From contig NC_030679.2 in assembly GCF_000004195.4 (NCBI RefSeq), positions 17,711,212 to 17,775,211 on the forward strand: DNA of 64,000 bases. The letters are read 5' to 3'. Shown here piece after piece: positions 53,529 through 64,000 of this stretch. The translations under genes were made by a program, and so were the position numbers. Below the pieces are notes generated by a model. It had not been told where the DNA came from. It saw only the letters and a list, made by a program, of their open reading frames with translations, and made no database searches. Positions within the stretch are counted from its first letter, which is position 1. Each line of letters starts with the position of its first letter. Origin of the DNA: Xenopus tropicalis (Eukaryota > Chordata > Amphibia > Anura > Pipidae).

Positions 53529-55887
53529 GGGGTTGATAAGTGATAGCGTTTATCGCATGTTTTTTTTGCGTTAAAAAGCATGCGTCAAAGTAATTTCGCA
53601 TGCGTTAATCCGCATATGCATGCGTTAAATAGCGCATTACCGCCATGTGTTATTTTTAACGCATGGCAGTAAATATCGAATGAAAAGAATACTAGCGCAT
53701 GATTCACAAAAGCACATAAAGCGTTAAACACGCTAAATATTGCGAGAAGCTGTGCGAATATTAACACCTACTTGGGGGAGGCGGAACTTAAAGAACATTG
53801 CGACTTGTGAGCGTTTGGCAACACAACATAGACTTGGCAGTCGGATTTTTCTTGCCATGTGATCGTCCTAGAGTGATGCATCCTACAGTTTTCAGGTAAA
53901 GATCAACTCTAGAGGGATTATCAGAGGAGGAAATAGTGAGCTGCTAAAGGTTAAATAGAGCAGCAATCTATGGCCTATATGAGGTACTGGAGCCTTATCT
54001 GCAGCCACTAGCACACAGAAGCCATGCTGTTCCTGGCACTGTCAAACTTCTGTGCTGGGGCTTGTGAAAATCCCCTTCTGATGCCTGGACAAGTCGGGTT
54101 GAAGCCTGATGTACAGCCCCAGTAAAGTGACACAAATTGTTGTAGCCTTTGCTGTACTGGACAATATTGCCAATCGTCATGGACTGCCTGGGTTTGTGGC
54201 TGATGACCTAGATGACCTAAATCATCCCATATATTGTGTACAAAGTGCAGATGACAGAGGCAATGGAGTACGGGGAGAAATCCTAAACAATTACTTTACG
54301 TGTAAGTACCTACAATCTTTACTACAATAAAAAACAAACACAAAACAACATCTCAAACAATACTCTTTTTGTTTTCTGTGAAAATAGTTGCACACTTTGT
54401 AAAAAAAATGCTCATTTACTTTATTGAGCTCAGCAGTAGTGAGTGGCAATATGCCACATTTCTGCATTCACAGTAACTAGGATTCACTAAGCACTTAAGG
54501 CTCATGTCCTTTGGAGCGGGTGAGTCTCCCCCCCCCCACAACAAATAGTAAAAACAGAAAAGTTTAATGACATAGCACTAGATTGACATAGGACTCATGT
54601 TTGCATGGGTCTTGCATTATCCTCAACAATAAACCTCTTTTCCATTTCAGGAGATTGTTGTGGTTCTCTGTGGAGCTTGTCTTGCTGACTTTACAACCCA
54701 CTGACCTTTTTGATGTTGTTGGAAAAAATTATATTATTATTTTTGCCAATCTTCTCAATGATGATCATCAGGACATGAAACATACAACTTCATGGACAAT
54801 AATGTAATTCTGGTATTTTTGGACATTACAAAGTTCATGTGACAAGGACCACCTCCAGTTCCAGACTTATATAAAAAAATATATGAATGCTTTTATTGTG
54901 TTGGCTACAATAAGCAATCTCATCACAACATAGTGACTTTTTGCTACTCATTGTTGCCCAAATTAATCCCTTTCTTCCCATTGTTATCAATAGAATAGTA
55001 ATGCATGCTCTGACACTAACCATACTAAACTACTGCAAACTTGCTACTAACTGGCCTCACTAACTCCCATCCCTCTCCCTTATATTTTTTATAACTGTAC
55101 TGTGTAGGTCCTCACTTTCCAGCTTCACTTGCTTCCTCTGGATGATAATCTTTATCTGTGCCCTCAATATCAGACACATCTGGCCTGCTAATGTAGCCAG
55201 GCCTCTCGTCTTAACTGTTGGCCAAATGTGAAGGTGCACATGTTTTTTGTTTTTTTTGTGTCAAGTTTGTGCTGTGTCATATGTACTAACATCTAAACTG
55301 TCACTGCTGTCATTAATATGAATAGGTATTTCAATTTTCAATTAACATTTACGAACACTTGCATGTTTGGTGGTTTGGGCTAAATCTCTGATGTAGAAGT
55401 TGCTTTGTTCCTTTCTGTTTTCAATTGTGGGTTTTGTGTATTGTGAGCTCTTTTTTTTTTACTGTGTTGTTTGGTTTTTGGCATCTGTGAGCACTCATGC
55501 CTCCTTCATGTTATTTATTTGTTTATTACCGCTACTACTGTGTTCAATATTGCTATGACCCCTCGTCAAGGGTTTATTTGGTCGCTCCACAGGCGGTAAT
55601 TCCGCATCTGCACCTTCTGAGCTCTCCATCTTGAGCATCTCTGCGGAACTGCACAAAATGGCGGAAGTCATGTGGTACGCGATGCGTAACACTTGCAGAA
55701 TATCGCGAAGTAATAACGCAGGTGAAATATATCGCAACGCGGTAACAACAATAAAAGAGCTTCTTAATTATGACGCGTGTCCTTTTAGTGAATCGATCGC
55801 TAAGTCGAAAAAAAATAAGAAGCGATAAAATTTTTAACACATGCTATAAATAGCGCTCGTTTTATCGCCCTTTAGTGAATCGGCCCC
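53529..55887 (+). mobile_element. Decayed Harbinger DNA transposon, about 2.36 kb
   Basis: Left end GGGGTTGATAAGTGATAGCG, right end CCTTTAGTGAATCGGCCCC. Both ends contain TTTATCGC/GCGATAAA-type words and CG-rich stretches such as AAAGCATGCGTC, AATAGCGC and CGCGGTAACAAC. Between them at 54060-54330 is a Harbinger transposase remnant on the plus strand. Ends are only partly matched, so the exact borders are uncertain. A second, Myb-like ORF expected in active Harbinger elements was not recognised. Confidence 0.65.
54060..54330 (+). pseudogene. Harbinger-type transposase C-terminus, with stop codons
   Basis: The frame from the ATG at 54109 reads MYSPSKVTQIVVAFAVLDNI, then ANRHGLPGF, and ends RGEILNNYF plus a few residues. 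This is the C-terminal block of the Harbinger/HARBI1 nuclease family (SP.K...I..A..VLHNI), with Asp replacing the usual His. Upstream in the same frame KIPF-stop-CLDKSG-stop-SLMYSP is readable, where the stops look like CGA and GGA codons changed to TGA. The catalytic Asp/Glu residues further upstream were not found. It is not the host HARBI1 gene, because it sits in a transposon and is broken. Confidence 0.78.
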
Positions 55888-55889
55888 AT

Positions 55890-56142
55890 AGACTCTCTTA
55901 ACAACATCATCTCTTAACATCATGAGAAATGAAAAAGGTTTTAGTAGTTATTTAATCAGTGTTATGAAATCCATTTCACATAGGAACACCCTGTACTTTA
56001 GCTGTAGCATTGAATTAAGGCCAAATTGTATGGCAGGTGCTATCCTTCTCCAACAAACACAAATATCCAGGGAAAAAAAAAATGTAGGTAAGTGTGTGGG
56101 TAATAGGGATCATATATATATAGGGATAATAGTCTTCTAAGA
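55890..56142. other. Noncoding stretch before the minisatellite
   Basis: No gene. A short TATATATATA run occurs at 56113-56122. Confidence 0.4.
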
Positions 56143-56462
56143 GGTTATTATCCCACTGCTACTATAGGCACCACCTCTCCCTACTATACCTGCTATCCCA
56201 CAGCCACAGTCCCTTCCCAGAGGCTATTATCCCACTGCTACTATAGGCACCATCTCTCCCTACTATACCTGCTATCCCACAGCCACAGTCCCTTCCCAGA
56301 GGCTATTATCCCCCCACAGCTACTATAGGCACCATCTCTCTCTACTATACCTGCTATCCCACAGCCACAGTCCCTTCCCAAAGGCTATTATCCCACTGCT
56401 ACTATAGGCACCATCTCTCTATAACTGCTATACTACAGTGCCTTTCCAGAGGCTATTATCAC
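56143..56462 (-). repeat. 79-bp minisatellite, short array in inverted orientation
   Basis: About four units of the minisatellite that forms the long array at 57692-59500, here as the reverse complement (CTACTATAGGCACCATCTCT, CTATCCCACAGCCACAGTCC, CTTCCCAGAGGCTATTATCC). The last unit is shortened. Confidence 0.95.
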
Positions 56463-56464
56463 AT

Positions 56465-57690
56465 GCATATCCCTAAGGATATTAGGTGAGCTCCTGTAAA
56501 TAAGCCTGGGTTTCAGCCAAGTGGAGCTGCAGGTTAATCCCAGATTCATAAAATATCTATAGCATAAGGTAAGAGAAATTTGGTAAGAGGAGGAGTGGGG
56601 GTATGTAGAGCCCAGCCTGTGTGCTATTCAAAGAACAGTAATGACTTATTGGTATCATATTGGTTTATGTAGATGTGCATTGCTGTGTTATTCAATGTTT
56701 GCCACTTGGCAAGACCGCTTGGATAATATTTAAATCAGGATGCTGGTGTAATTAAGCAGATTCCATCAGCACAGCCCTCCTTCAAAGACATTTTTATACA
56801 TGATGAGTTAAAACATGACAATTTGGAGAGCTCTGAAGCAGCGAATTAAGCCAATAAATCAAGGCTCACAAAGGATAGGAGGACCTTATCACTTCCTTCA
56901 AGGGGGAAAAAAGACTCTGAATACAGAACAGCTATTTAACCCGTTGTTAACCATGTCAATCCTGAGCGACCCTTGTGTCTCTGCAGTAAAATGGATGTCT
57001 CTAATAATTACCGAGTTTTTGCCGTATGGAGGTGTGTATAGAATTAAACAGCTCTCAAGCGTTTCCAGGACTGCTAGCATGTTTGGTAAAAGGGCCATAA
57101 AAGCGTTCAGCTATTAAATATTAACAGTGGAATTTAACCTTTTAAATAAAGTGCCAGGGTTCTTCAGATCCCACAGATTTAGGACATTTCTAGTTTCACT
57201 TGAGTTTAAAAACATGACAACTTCCAGGAAAGGTGCTTGGAATAAAAAAAGATGGAATGCTGCAGATTAATAAATGAGCTTGTCCTGTTGTTTAATGCTA
57301 TGGGCTCAGCACAGAATACATTAGCTTGCCTCTGCCGTTATTAATGGTAACTCTGCATGCCCTGCATGTGAGCCTGATCTGCACAGAGCCAGACCTTATT
57401 GGCTGCGCATGAGACTGCAGCTGCCCTTCATCCCATCCTTCATCCTGTGATATCCTTCCATTCATCAATCTGCCTGCCAACCACTACCCTCAGCTCCCCT
57501 TGACCTCGTCCTGTAGGTGGGCTATTTTATTAGAAGCCTGGCCTGAGATAAATAGCTCTTAGAGGTTACTGAGGAGGAGGCACATTAACCTCTGCTCATC
57601 TGAATTAATTCATTAAAAATTAGTAAAATTTAAATTGTCTGTTTCTGGTTTTCATGGTTTTTTTTGCTGAAGAGCTAACTTAAGGGGTAA
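56465..57690. other. 1.2-kb spacer between inverted minisatellite arrays
   Basis: No minisatellite units and no recognised repeats. 56740-57120 is of mixed composition with a 100-codon open frame (56815-57117) that has no known domain. It could be conserved noncoding or simply unique DNA. Confidence 0.5.
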
Positions 57691-57691
57691 T

Positions 57692-59500
57692 CACCAGGAT
57701 GGTGCCTATAGTAGCAGTGGGCATAATAATAGCCTCTTGGATGGGACTGTGGCTGTGGGATAGCAGTTATAGTAGGGACAGATGGTGCCTATAGTAGCAG
57801 TGGGATAATAGCCTCTGGGAAGGGACTATGGCTGTGGCATAGCAGGTATAGTAGGGAGAGATGGTGCCTATAGTAGCAGTGGGGGGATAATAGCCTCTGG
57901 GAAGGGACTGGGGCTGTGGGATAGCAGGTATAATAGGGAGAGATGGTGCCTATAGTAGCAGTGTGGGGATAATAGCCTCTGGGAAGAGACTGTGGCTGTG
58001 GGATAGCAGGTATAGTAGGGAGAGATGGTGCCTATAGTAGCAGTGGGATAATAGCCTCTGTGAAGGGACTGTGGCTGTGGGATAGCAGGTATAGTAGGGA
58101 GAGATGGTGCCTATAGTAGCAGTGGGGATAATAGCCTCTGGGAAGGGACTGTGGCTGTGGGATAGCAGGTATAGTAGGGAGAGATGGTGCCTATAGTAGC
58201 AGTGGGATAATAGCCTCTGGGAAGGGACTGTGGGTGTGGGATAGCAGGTATAGTAGGGAGAGATGGTGCCTATATTAGCAGTGGGATAATAGCCTCTGGG
58301 AAGGGACTGTGGCTGTGGGATAACAGGTATAGTAGGGAGAGATGGTGCCTATAATAGCAGTGGGGGGATAATAGCCTCTGGGAAGGGACTGTGGCTGTGG
58401 GATAGCAGGTATAGTAGGGAGAGATGGTGCCTATAGTAGCAGTGGGATAATAGCCTCTGGGATGGGACTGTGGCTGTGGGATAGCAGGTATAGTAGGGAC
58501 ACATGGTGCCTATAGTATCAGTGGGATAATAGCCTCTGGGATGGGACTGTGGCTGTGGGATAGTAGGTATAGTAGGTAGAGATGGTGCCTATAGTAGCAG
58601 TGGGGGGATAATAGCCTCTGGGAAGGGACTGGGGCTGTGGGATAGCAGGTATAGTAGGGAGAGATGGTGCCTATAGTAGCAGTGTGGGGATAATAGCCTC
58701 TGGGAAGAGACTGTGGCTGTGGGATAGCAGGTATAGTAGGGAGAGATGGTGCCTATAGTAGCAGTGGGATAATAGCCTCTGGGAAGGGACTGTGGCTGTG
58801 GGATAGCAGGTATAGTAGGGAGAGATGGTGCCTATAGTAGCAGTGTGGGGATAATAGCCTCTGGGAAGGGACTGTGGCTGTGGGATAGCAGGTATAGTAG
58901 GGAGAGATGGTGCCTATAGTAGCGGTGGGATAATAGCCTCTGGGAAGGGACTGTGGGTGTGGGATAGCAGGTATAGTAGGGAGAGATGGTGCCTATATTA
59001 GCAGTGGGATAATAGCCTCTGGGAAGGGACTGTGGCTGTGGGATAACAGGTATAGTAGGGAGACATGGTGCCTATAATAGCAGTGGGGGGATAATAGCCT
59101 CTGGGAAGGGACTGTGGTTGTGGGATAGCAGGTATAGTAGGGAGAGATGGTGCCTATAGTAGCAGTGGGATAATAGCCTCTGGGAAGGGACTGTGGCTGT
59201 GGGATAGCAGGTATAGTAGGGAGAGATGGTGCCTATAGTAGCAGTGTGGGGATAATAGCCTCTGGGAAGGGACTGTGGCTGTGGGATAGCAGGTATAGTA
59301 GGGAGAGATGGTGCCTATAGTAGCAGTGGGATAATAGCCTCTGGGAAGGGACTGTGGGTGTGGGATAGCAGGTATAGTAGGGAGAGATGGTGCCTATAGT
59401 AGCAGTGGGATAATAGCCTCTGGGAAGGGACTGTGGCTGTGGGATAGCAGGTATAGTAGGGAGAGGTGGTTCCTATAGTATCAGTGGGATAATAGCCTCT
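57692..59500 (+). repeat. 79-83-bp minisatellite, long array, about 22-23 units
   Basis: The unit is GATGGTGCCTATAGTAGCAG, then TGGGATAATAGCCTCTGGGA, AGGGACTGTGGCTGTGGGAT and AGCAGGTATAGTAGGGAGA (79 bp). Longer variants carry extra G or TG at the TGGG position. Units differ by a few bases. A block of seven variant units starting at 57860 recurs in the same order starting at 58581. The array ends at about 59500 in GCCTCTGCAGCC. Confidence 0.97.
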
Positions 59501-59504
59501 GCAG

Positions 59505-61057
59505 CCATGCACGTTTTGGCACAGTATAAGCTTGTGAGCCATTTCTCATTGCATGGCTGGGAGACACTTTGTATTGGATGCTGTGAATTCCATCTGATCA
59601 TGCTTTGGCTGATAGCCAGTTCTCTTGAAAACCTCATATATCTAACCACCCCCACCTAAGAAAGAAAGATAATGTAGATTCATTCTAGAACTCTGGGGTT
59701 AACATTATTATCATTGCAAATGTAATAGAAGCTGTCTGCTAGTGGATAAAGAGGCTCCGCACATTACATTAGGGAGAGGGAGTTTCTCATATCTCTAACA
59801 GTGTGAAAGATGTGTGTCATTGATGACATTCCCTGTCCAGTGTCTCAGATGCCCACAGTTATCTCCAAAATTCTGCTTCTGTCTGTTTTTTTTATTCAGT
59901 CCAGTAAAAAGGGTTGAAAGCCTGATTTCCAGAGGGCAAATGGAAGGTTTATAGTAGGCTTTGGAATAGGATGCAGAGCTACCTAGATGGACAGTGACCC
60001 TTTTTGTTTGTGATTATAGCTGCTCCTTTGATTATCTTAAAAATTGTGGTGCCTAATGTCTTAATCCTAGAATTCAAGATGCCAAGGCTCATGTCCAGTT
60101 ACAGCCTCCATCCATGTAACTATACATGGACTCATCCTCTTACGAGTTAGCATGTTTTTGGCTTGTCAAGATAGACCCAAAATCGACCGCCAAGTGATTT
60201 GGGCTACCTGTAAGATCCCATTGAAGCACCACTCCATAAGTCAAAAATATATATTTCATATGAAAATGATATAAAGTAATAGTTTCATTTTGATGGGAAC
60301 CCTTTTACAAAGACAGTTCTGTTTCCTCAAAAACCATCAATGGAGCCCATACCTGTTGGGCTGAGAGACTGTTTATTAGTTTGCTATTCCAATTTCAGGA
60401 TGATTCAGAGCTGGCCAGCTGCTGGTATCTGCTGGGTCTGACTCCTGAAGTCAATGTCTGTTCTTTTCTAGGTCTGTTCTTTAGCTGGCTCTTGCTGTGT
60501 TTCTGGAATCATAACCAACATTGCAGAGAACAGAAAGCAACATTACACATAACATTAAAACCACTGATTTATATATACATAATATATAAACAGAAATAAG
60601 AGATCCTTTGCACTCACCAATTATCTATATATATAGGACCTTAACCTTGCTCTCTCATTTTAGGGGCATTTACTGGGGGGGTGCATTAAGTTTAGGTAGG
60701 CAAGCTATATATTGTCAGGAGAACCTGAGCTTTTCAAATCTGGTTTTTGTGTATTTCCACTTCTGGAACAAGATTTAGAGATCGAAATACAAAAAAAAAA
60801 GAAACATTTATAGTTTTCATGAGGTATTTATACCAGAAACATATTTTATTTTATGGACAAAAATTCTACTGATTTGGAAAGCCTCATGTCTCCCAAACAT
60901 GCCAATACCTGATATGTATAGTTTTATGGAGATTTCTGACTTCTATAGATCAAAAACTCCCAGCAGTAAATTACCAAATTTTCAAAGCATTACAGCAGAA
61001 TACGAAATACTTTAGATTTCAAAGCCAAAAATCCTGGAACATTAGGTTTACCCCAGG
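59505..61057. other. Noncoding stretch, no recognised gene
   Basis: No supported gene. 60840-61055 may be an older, diverged part of the tandem repeat that follows. 60600-60640 resembles 40350-40390. Confidence 0.4.
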
Positions 61058-61735
61058 AAAACATATATTTTTGAAAAGTACATATTCTGTTGAATCTGAA
61101 ATGGGTAACCATGTCTTCCAACTCCTAAGTACCAAACAGCAATGCTTTTCTGAATTTAGCAGTTTCTATAAAAAATTATGAAAATTCAAAAAAAATATCC
61201 TCAAAGCTTCCAATTTCAAGCACCATATCTCCCACATAGTATTAGGTACCAAGAAAACACATCCTAAATATGAAAGCCAAGGGTCCACCGAACAGTTTGA
61301 TGCCCATTGTGCATAGGATTACTGAAGTATCTGGCATTTAGAGACCCCAAAAGGAAGTTTTGCCCTGGAGATCTCTTTAGCTACTGAAAATTCAACACAT
61401 TTACTGCATTTTTGTGGGGTAAAAACCCAAAAATTACATTGACTACCAAAACCATATATTTTTGGATAGTACACATTTAGATAAATTCAAAATGGGTACC
61501 CATGTCTTTCTACTCCAAACTACAGAGTCGCAATGCTTGCCCAAAATTGGCGGTTTTGATGAAATACCTGAAAATGACAGCAAACTTTCCACTTTCAAGC
61601 ACCTTATCTCCCACATTCCAAGAAAACACATCCTACATATGAAAGCCAAGGGTCCACTGAACAGATTGATACCCACTGTGCACTGTGCAGGATCACTGAT
61701 GTATCTGGCATTTAGAGACCCCAAAAGTAAGTTAG
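61058..61735. repeat. Tandem duplication of a 380-390-bp unit
   Basis: Two copies in the same orientation. CATATATTTTTG occurs at 61062 and 61453, GGGTAACCATGTCTTCCA at about 61101 matches GGGTACCCATGTCTTTCT at 61494, CAAGCACCATATCTCCCAC at 61217 matches CAAGCACCTTATCTCCCAC at 61597, and TCTGGCATTTAGAGACCCCA at 61330 matches at 61706. Together these give periods of about 376-393 bp with small indels. Confidence 0.85.
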
Positions 61736-61745
61736 TACATACAAA

Positions 61746-62076
61746 GAGGCTGATTTATTAAAACGTGAGTTCGAATTCTGAATGGGAAAAATTCAAATTG
61801 GATACGATAATTTCTGAAGATTGCAAATATCACGAAAATGGTTATGAAAAAGTCGCATTAATCACGATAATATCGTATTGGTGATCCGAAAGTCCTGAAA
61901 TTTTCGTACGGAACGATTGTAAACAGCGGCAGAACCTTTCCGAATTTTTCATGGAAGCATATGAAAAAGTTGCGCAGGCGTACGAAAAAGTTGCGCAAGC
62001 ACAAAAAAAAAGCGGAAATACGCTTGGAGCATTCGAATGAACACTCCGAGCGTCCGTGTCTTAATAAATCTTCCCC
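61746..62076. mobile_element. Diverged relative of the 459-bp palindromic MITE
   Basis: Left end GAGGCTGATTTATTAAAACG, right end GTCTTAATAAATCTTCCCC. The interior has ACGAAAAAGTTGCGC, GGTGATCCGAAAGTCC and ATCACGATAATATCG-like CG words, as in 39353-39811, but the palindrome is decayed. Confidence 0.6.
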
Positions 62077-62489
62077 AAAGTGAATACGTTGCAATATAAG
62101 CTACGGGCATGTGTATTATGTGCCATAAGACCCCCTAACAGTACCGAGACCCTATAAAACTATGGGGTGCCGTTTGTCCAAAGTACATTTTGTCTATAAA
62201 AATACATTCTATATAAAAAAAGCAATCCCCAGTAGACAGAATTAAAGTGTGGATATAAACACTGGTAAAAAAATATACAAAAGATATATTTCTAGTGAAG
62301 AATGAGAACAAAATCAATTTTATGCACAAAAGGATATTATAATATTACAAACTCCATTCTGTAAATTTTAACAAGCATTCTAAATATATAATGGTGTAAT
62401 TGAATAGCATATTCCAGCTAGATTTTCATGACAAAATAGATGCATGTGACAGAAAGCAAGATTCTATAGCACCAACTGTCCAACTGGCG

Positions 62490-63180
62490 GCCCGCTGGCC
62501 CCCTCTGTGTGGCCCCCCACCTGTCTGGCTGCTTTGATGGCTTACCTTTGTGTAAGCTTCAAATGGTATCAGTACTGAGATTAACTGACCCCCTGCATTG
62601 CTACCCAGCCTGTGTGTGCCATAATCTACCTGCCCTATGCTGCCTGTGTGTGCTATACTCTGCCTGCCCTATGCTGTCTGTGTGTGTGTGCCATACTCTG
62701 CCTGTCCTATGCTACCTGTGTGCGCCATAATCTACCTGCCATATGCTGCCTGTGTGTGCCATACTCTGCCTGCCCTATGCTGTCTGTGTGTGCCATACTC
62801 TGCCTGTCCTATGCTACCTGTGGGGTTTATTCTGGGAGTTTATTAGCAGTTGGATATAGCCATTAAATGGTCCCTAAGGTGTGTAATTATTATGTGCTTG
62901 GGGTTGCTGTGCTACCCACAGGGGAGGAAGAGGCATATAGATTTAAGGGTATGTCTTAGTATGACATAATATAATTCTTTCACATTTGAATGAAGGCTGA
63001 TATCCCTGCAGTGAGCACCAACCATTTGGGTTTTTGCTGCGCTACCACCATTAATGTGGGCATGGTCTTAAAAGCGCTTGTGATAACATGGGTGTGGTTT
63101 AAAAGGGGGAGTGGTCAAAACCGGCTTTCATTAGCGGCCCTCCACTATGTATGCTAGAGAAATTCCGGCCCTCTGTACCA
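62490..63180. mobile_element. Probable transposon remnant carrying a 34-bp minisatellite
   Basis: Flanked by GGCGGCCCGCTGGCC on the left and AGCGGCCCTCCAC / ATTCCGGCCCTC on the right. The body includes GCAGTTGGATATAGCC and the sequence AAAAGGGGGAGTGGTCAAAA. Precise ends and superfamily were not resolved. The minisatellite lies inside the left half. Confidence 0.45.
62609..62822 (+). repeat. 34-bp minisatellite, six units in a three-unit higher-order pattern
   Basis: The unit is CTGTGTGTGCCATACTCTGC-CTGCCCTATGCTGT with small changes. Units 1 and 4 carry CCATAATCTACC, units 3 and 6 carry CTGCCTGTCCTATGCTAC, and units 2 and 5 carry CTGCCTGCCCTATGCTGT, so three units were duplicated together. 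Cysteine-rich open frames in all three frames here are by-products. Confidence 0.93.
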
Positions 63181-63837
63181 CATTCTATGAACAAAATGAA
63201 TACTCAGTTCCACAAAACTGATAAAATATCCATTCTGTGAAACAACACTCAATCAAATTCCTGAACCAATAAGAAACAAGCAAATTAATTATCCAATAAA
63301 ATGCAGGTTTTAACTGGAGGCAATTTACTGATCTTTCCACTGTTTTTGTCTGTAAAGTGTTCACACACACACACACACGGATTTGTTTGACAATATGAAA
63401 AGCTGCCAGCTCTGCCCCACAAGGCTACATTATCCCTAGTGTTGAGGATACTGTCTGTTTTAACCAGAAGGGTCTTTCAAATAGATGAGAAATATAGTGC
63501 TGTACTGATGCTGCGCCACAGTACTGATGTTATGATGTTTCTAGGTGATGTTTCTGATAATGAGCTTTAAAGAAAACAAAAAACATTAATATGATAACTT
63601 AAGGCTATTCCTATTATCTCCCAGCCTAACCCATCATTATAATATGCCTAATATTCCCTCATTAACATATGTAAATAAGTCAATAAAACACAATATCTTT
63701 ATTCTATCATATTAACCATATTAGCAGCATAACTACTGGGTAAGGGGCCCCTCGGTAAAGTACAATACACCAGATATTTATAGTAGCAATGTAATTCAGT
63801 ATGTCTGAGAAATGCACCACATGAGTACAGTATAAAC
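62880..63837. other. Noncoding stretch, no recognised gene
   Basis: An (AC)8 run lies at 63363-63378. No gene or further mobile element supported beyond the remnant above. Confidence 0.4.
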
Positions 63838-64000
63838 CAGGGGTGGCCAGACTTTGTCCATCGGCAATCTACTGTTGACTCCTCCCCCAAGACGCAGCAT
63901 ACATACGCATTCACGCCGCACTTCCGCATCTCCCGGCTTCGTCACGGTCCACAAGAAATCCACGGGGGATCAGCTGGTGGACTGCGATCGACGTCTTGGG
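63838..64000. mobile_element. Left end of a hAT-type nonautonomous element, cut by window edge
   Basis: Begins CAGGGGTGGCCAGACTTTGT, a hAT-type tip. It continues with CGGCAATCTACTG and ends at the window edge in GGACTGCGATCGACGTCTTG, which looks close to its own inverted end. The right tip and the 8-bp duplication would lie just beyond 64000. Confidence 0.65.

Noticed and set aside
54109..54330. Host HARBI1 exon
   Set aside because: The motif fits, but there are in-frame stops upstream, CpG-decay signs and transposon-like ends around it. A decayed transposon is simpler.
56815..57117. 100-codon open frame in the spacer between the minisatellite arrays
   Set aside because: No recognised domain, no splice signals with coding bias, and the antisense strand is also open for 66 codons. 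It is not enough for a gene call.
56143..59500. Regularly spaced repeats as a possible CRISPR array
   Set aside because: Units are contiguous with no unique spacers, the host is a vertebrate, and no cas genes are present. It is a minisatellite.
62509..62866. Cysteine- and tyrosine-rich repeated peptide in three overlapping frames
   Set aside because: All frames are open because the 34-bp unit has no stop. The peptide repeats simply reflect the minisatellite.
1..64000. A new multi-gene defence or metabolic system
   Set aside because: All recognisable coding sequence belongs to known transposon families. No cluster of unknown genes with shared orientation or spacing was seen.

Overview
This looks like vertebrate nuclear DNA, most likely a frog of the Xenopus type. 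The reasons are its AT-rich noncoding background and a repeat mixture known from frog genomes: CR1 and L2 LINEs, L1/Tx1-group LINEs, a Tc1 element, a Penelope-like element, Harbinger- and hAT-type MITEs, and many TTAA-flanked MITEs of the T2/Kolobok kind. I found no convincing exon of a host protein gene and no tRNA, rRNA or CRISPR array. Every coding stretch I could recognise belongs to a transposable element. Most of the rest appears to be intergenic or intronic. Family names come from recognition of sequence and structure, not from a database search.

Layout. Positions 1-8.9 kb are a stack of nested insertions, all in minus orientation. A CR1 reverse-transcriptase gene (1-399 and 8296-8563) was split by a roughly full-length L1-like LINE (400-8295), which left a 13-bp target duplication. 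That LINE was itself hit by a second CR1 (about 4266-5140) and by a Tc1 transposon (6096-7727). From 8.9 to 16.7 kb there are scattered MITEs, a SINE and another CR1 3' end. From 16.7 to 21.9 kb there is a T2-type MITE split by an L2 insertion, a 5'-truncated L1/Tx1 LINE with a clean 16-bp target duplication and an open 470-codon frame, and a cluster of TA-flanked MITEs. From 21.9 to 28.6 kb the sequence is poor in repeats and could hold conserved noncoding elements. From 28.6 to 31.3 kb lies a 5'-truncated Penelope-like element with RT, GIY-YIG and a hammerhead-ribozyme-like core.

From 31.3 to 53.5 kb there is mostly noncoding DNA dotted with MITEs and two CR1 copies. Notable items are a 459-bp near-perfect palindrome (39.4-39.8 kb), a 78-bp inverted repeat with only two mismatches (40.7/41.1 kb) and one hAT MITE inserted inside another (52.0-52.5 kb). 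From 53.5 to 55.9 kb is a decayed Harbinger transposon. From 56.1 to 59.5 kb a 79-83-bp minisatellite occurs as a short array and a long array in opposite orientations, and the long array has higher-order structure. The end of the window holds a 380-390-bp tandem duplication, a MITE-like element carrying a 34-bp minisatellite, and the left end of a hAT element cut by the window edge.

The elements do not form a functional pathway. What the window records is an insertion history readable from target-site duplications. The most interesting objects are the ribozyme-like motif in the Penelope-like element, the inverted and higher-order minisatellite, the monomer-repeat 5' end of the L1-like LINE, and the filled/empty site pair of related CR1 copies.
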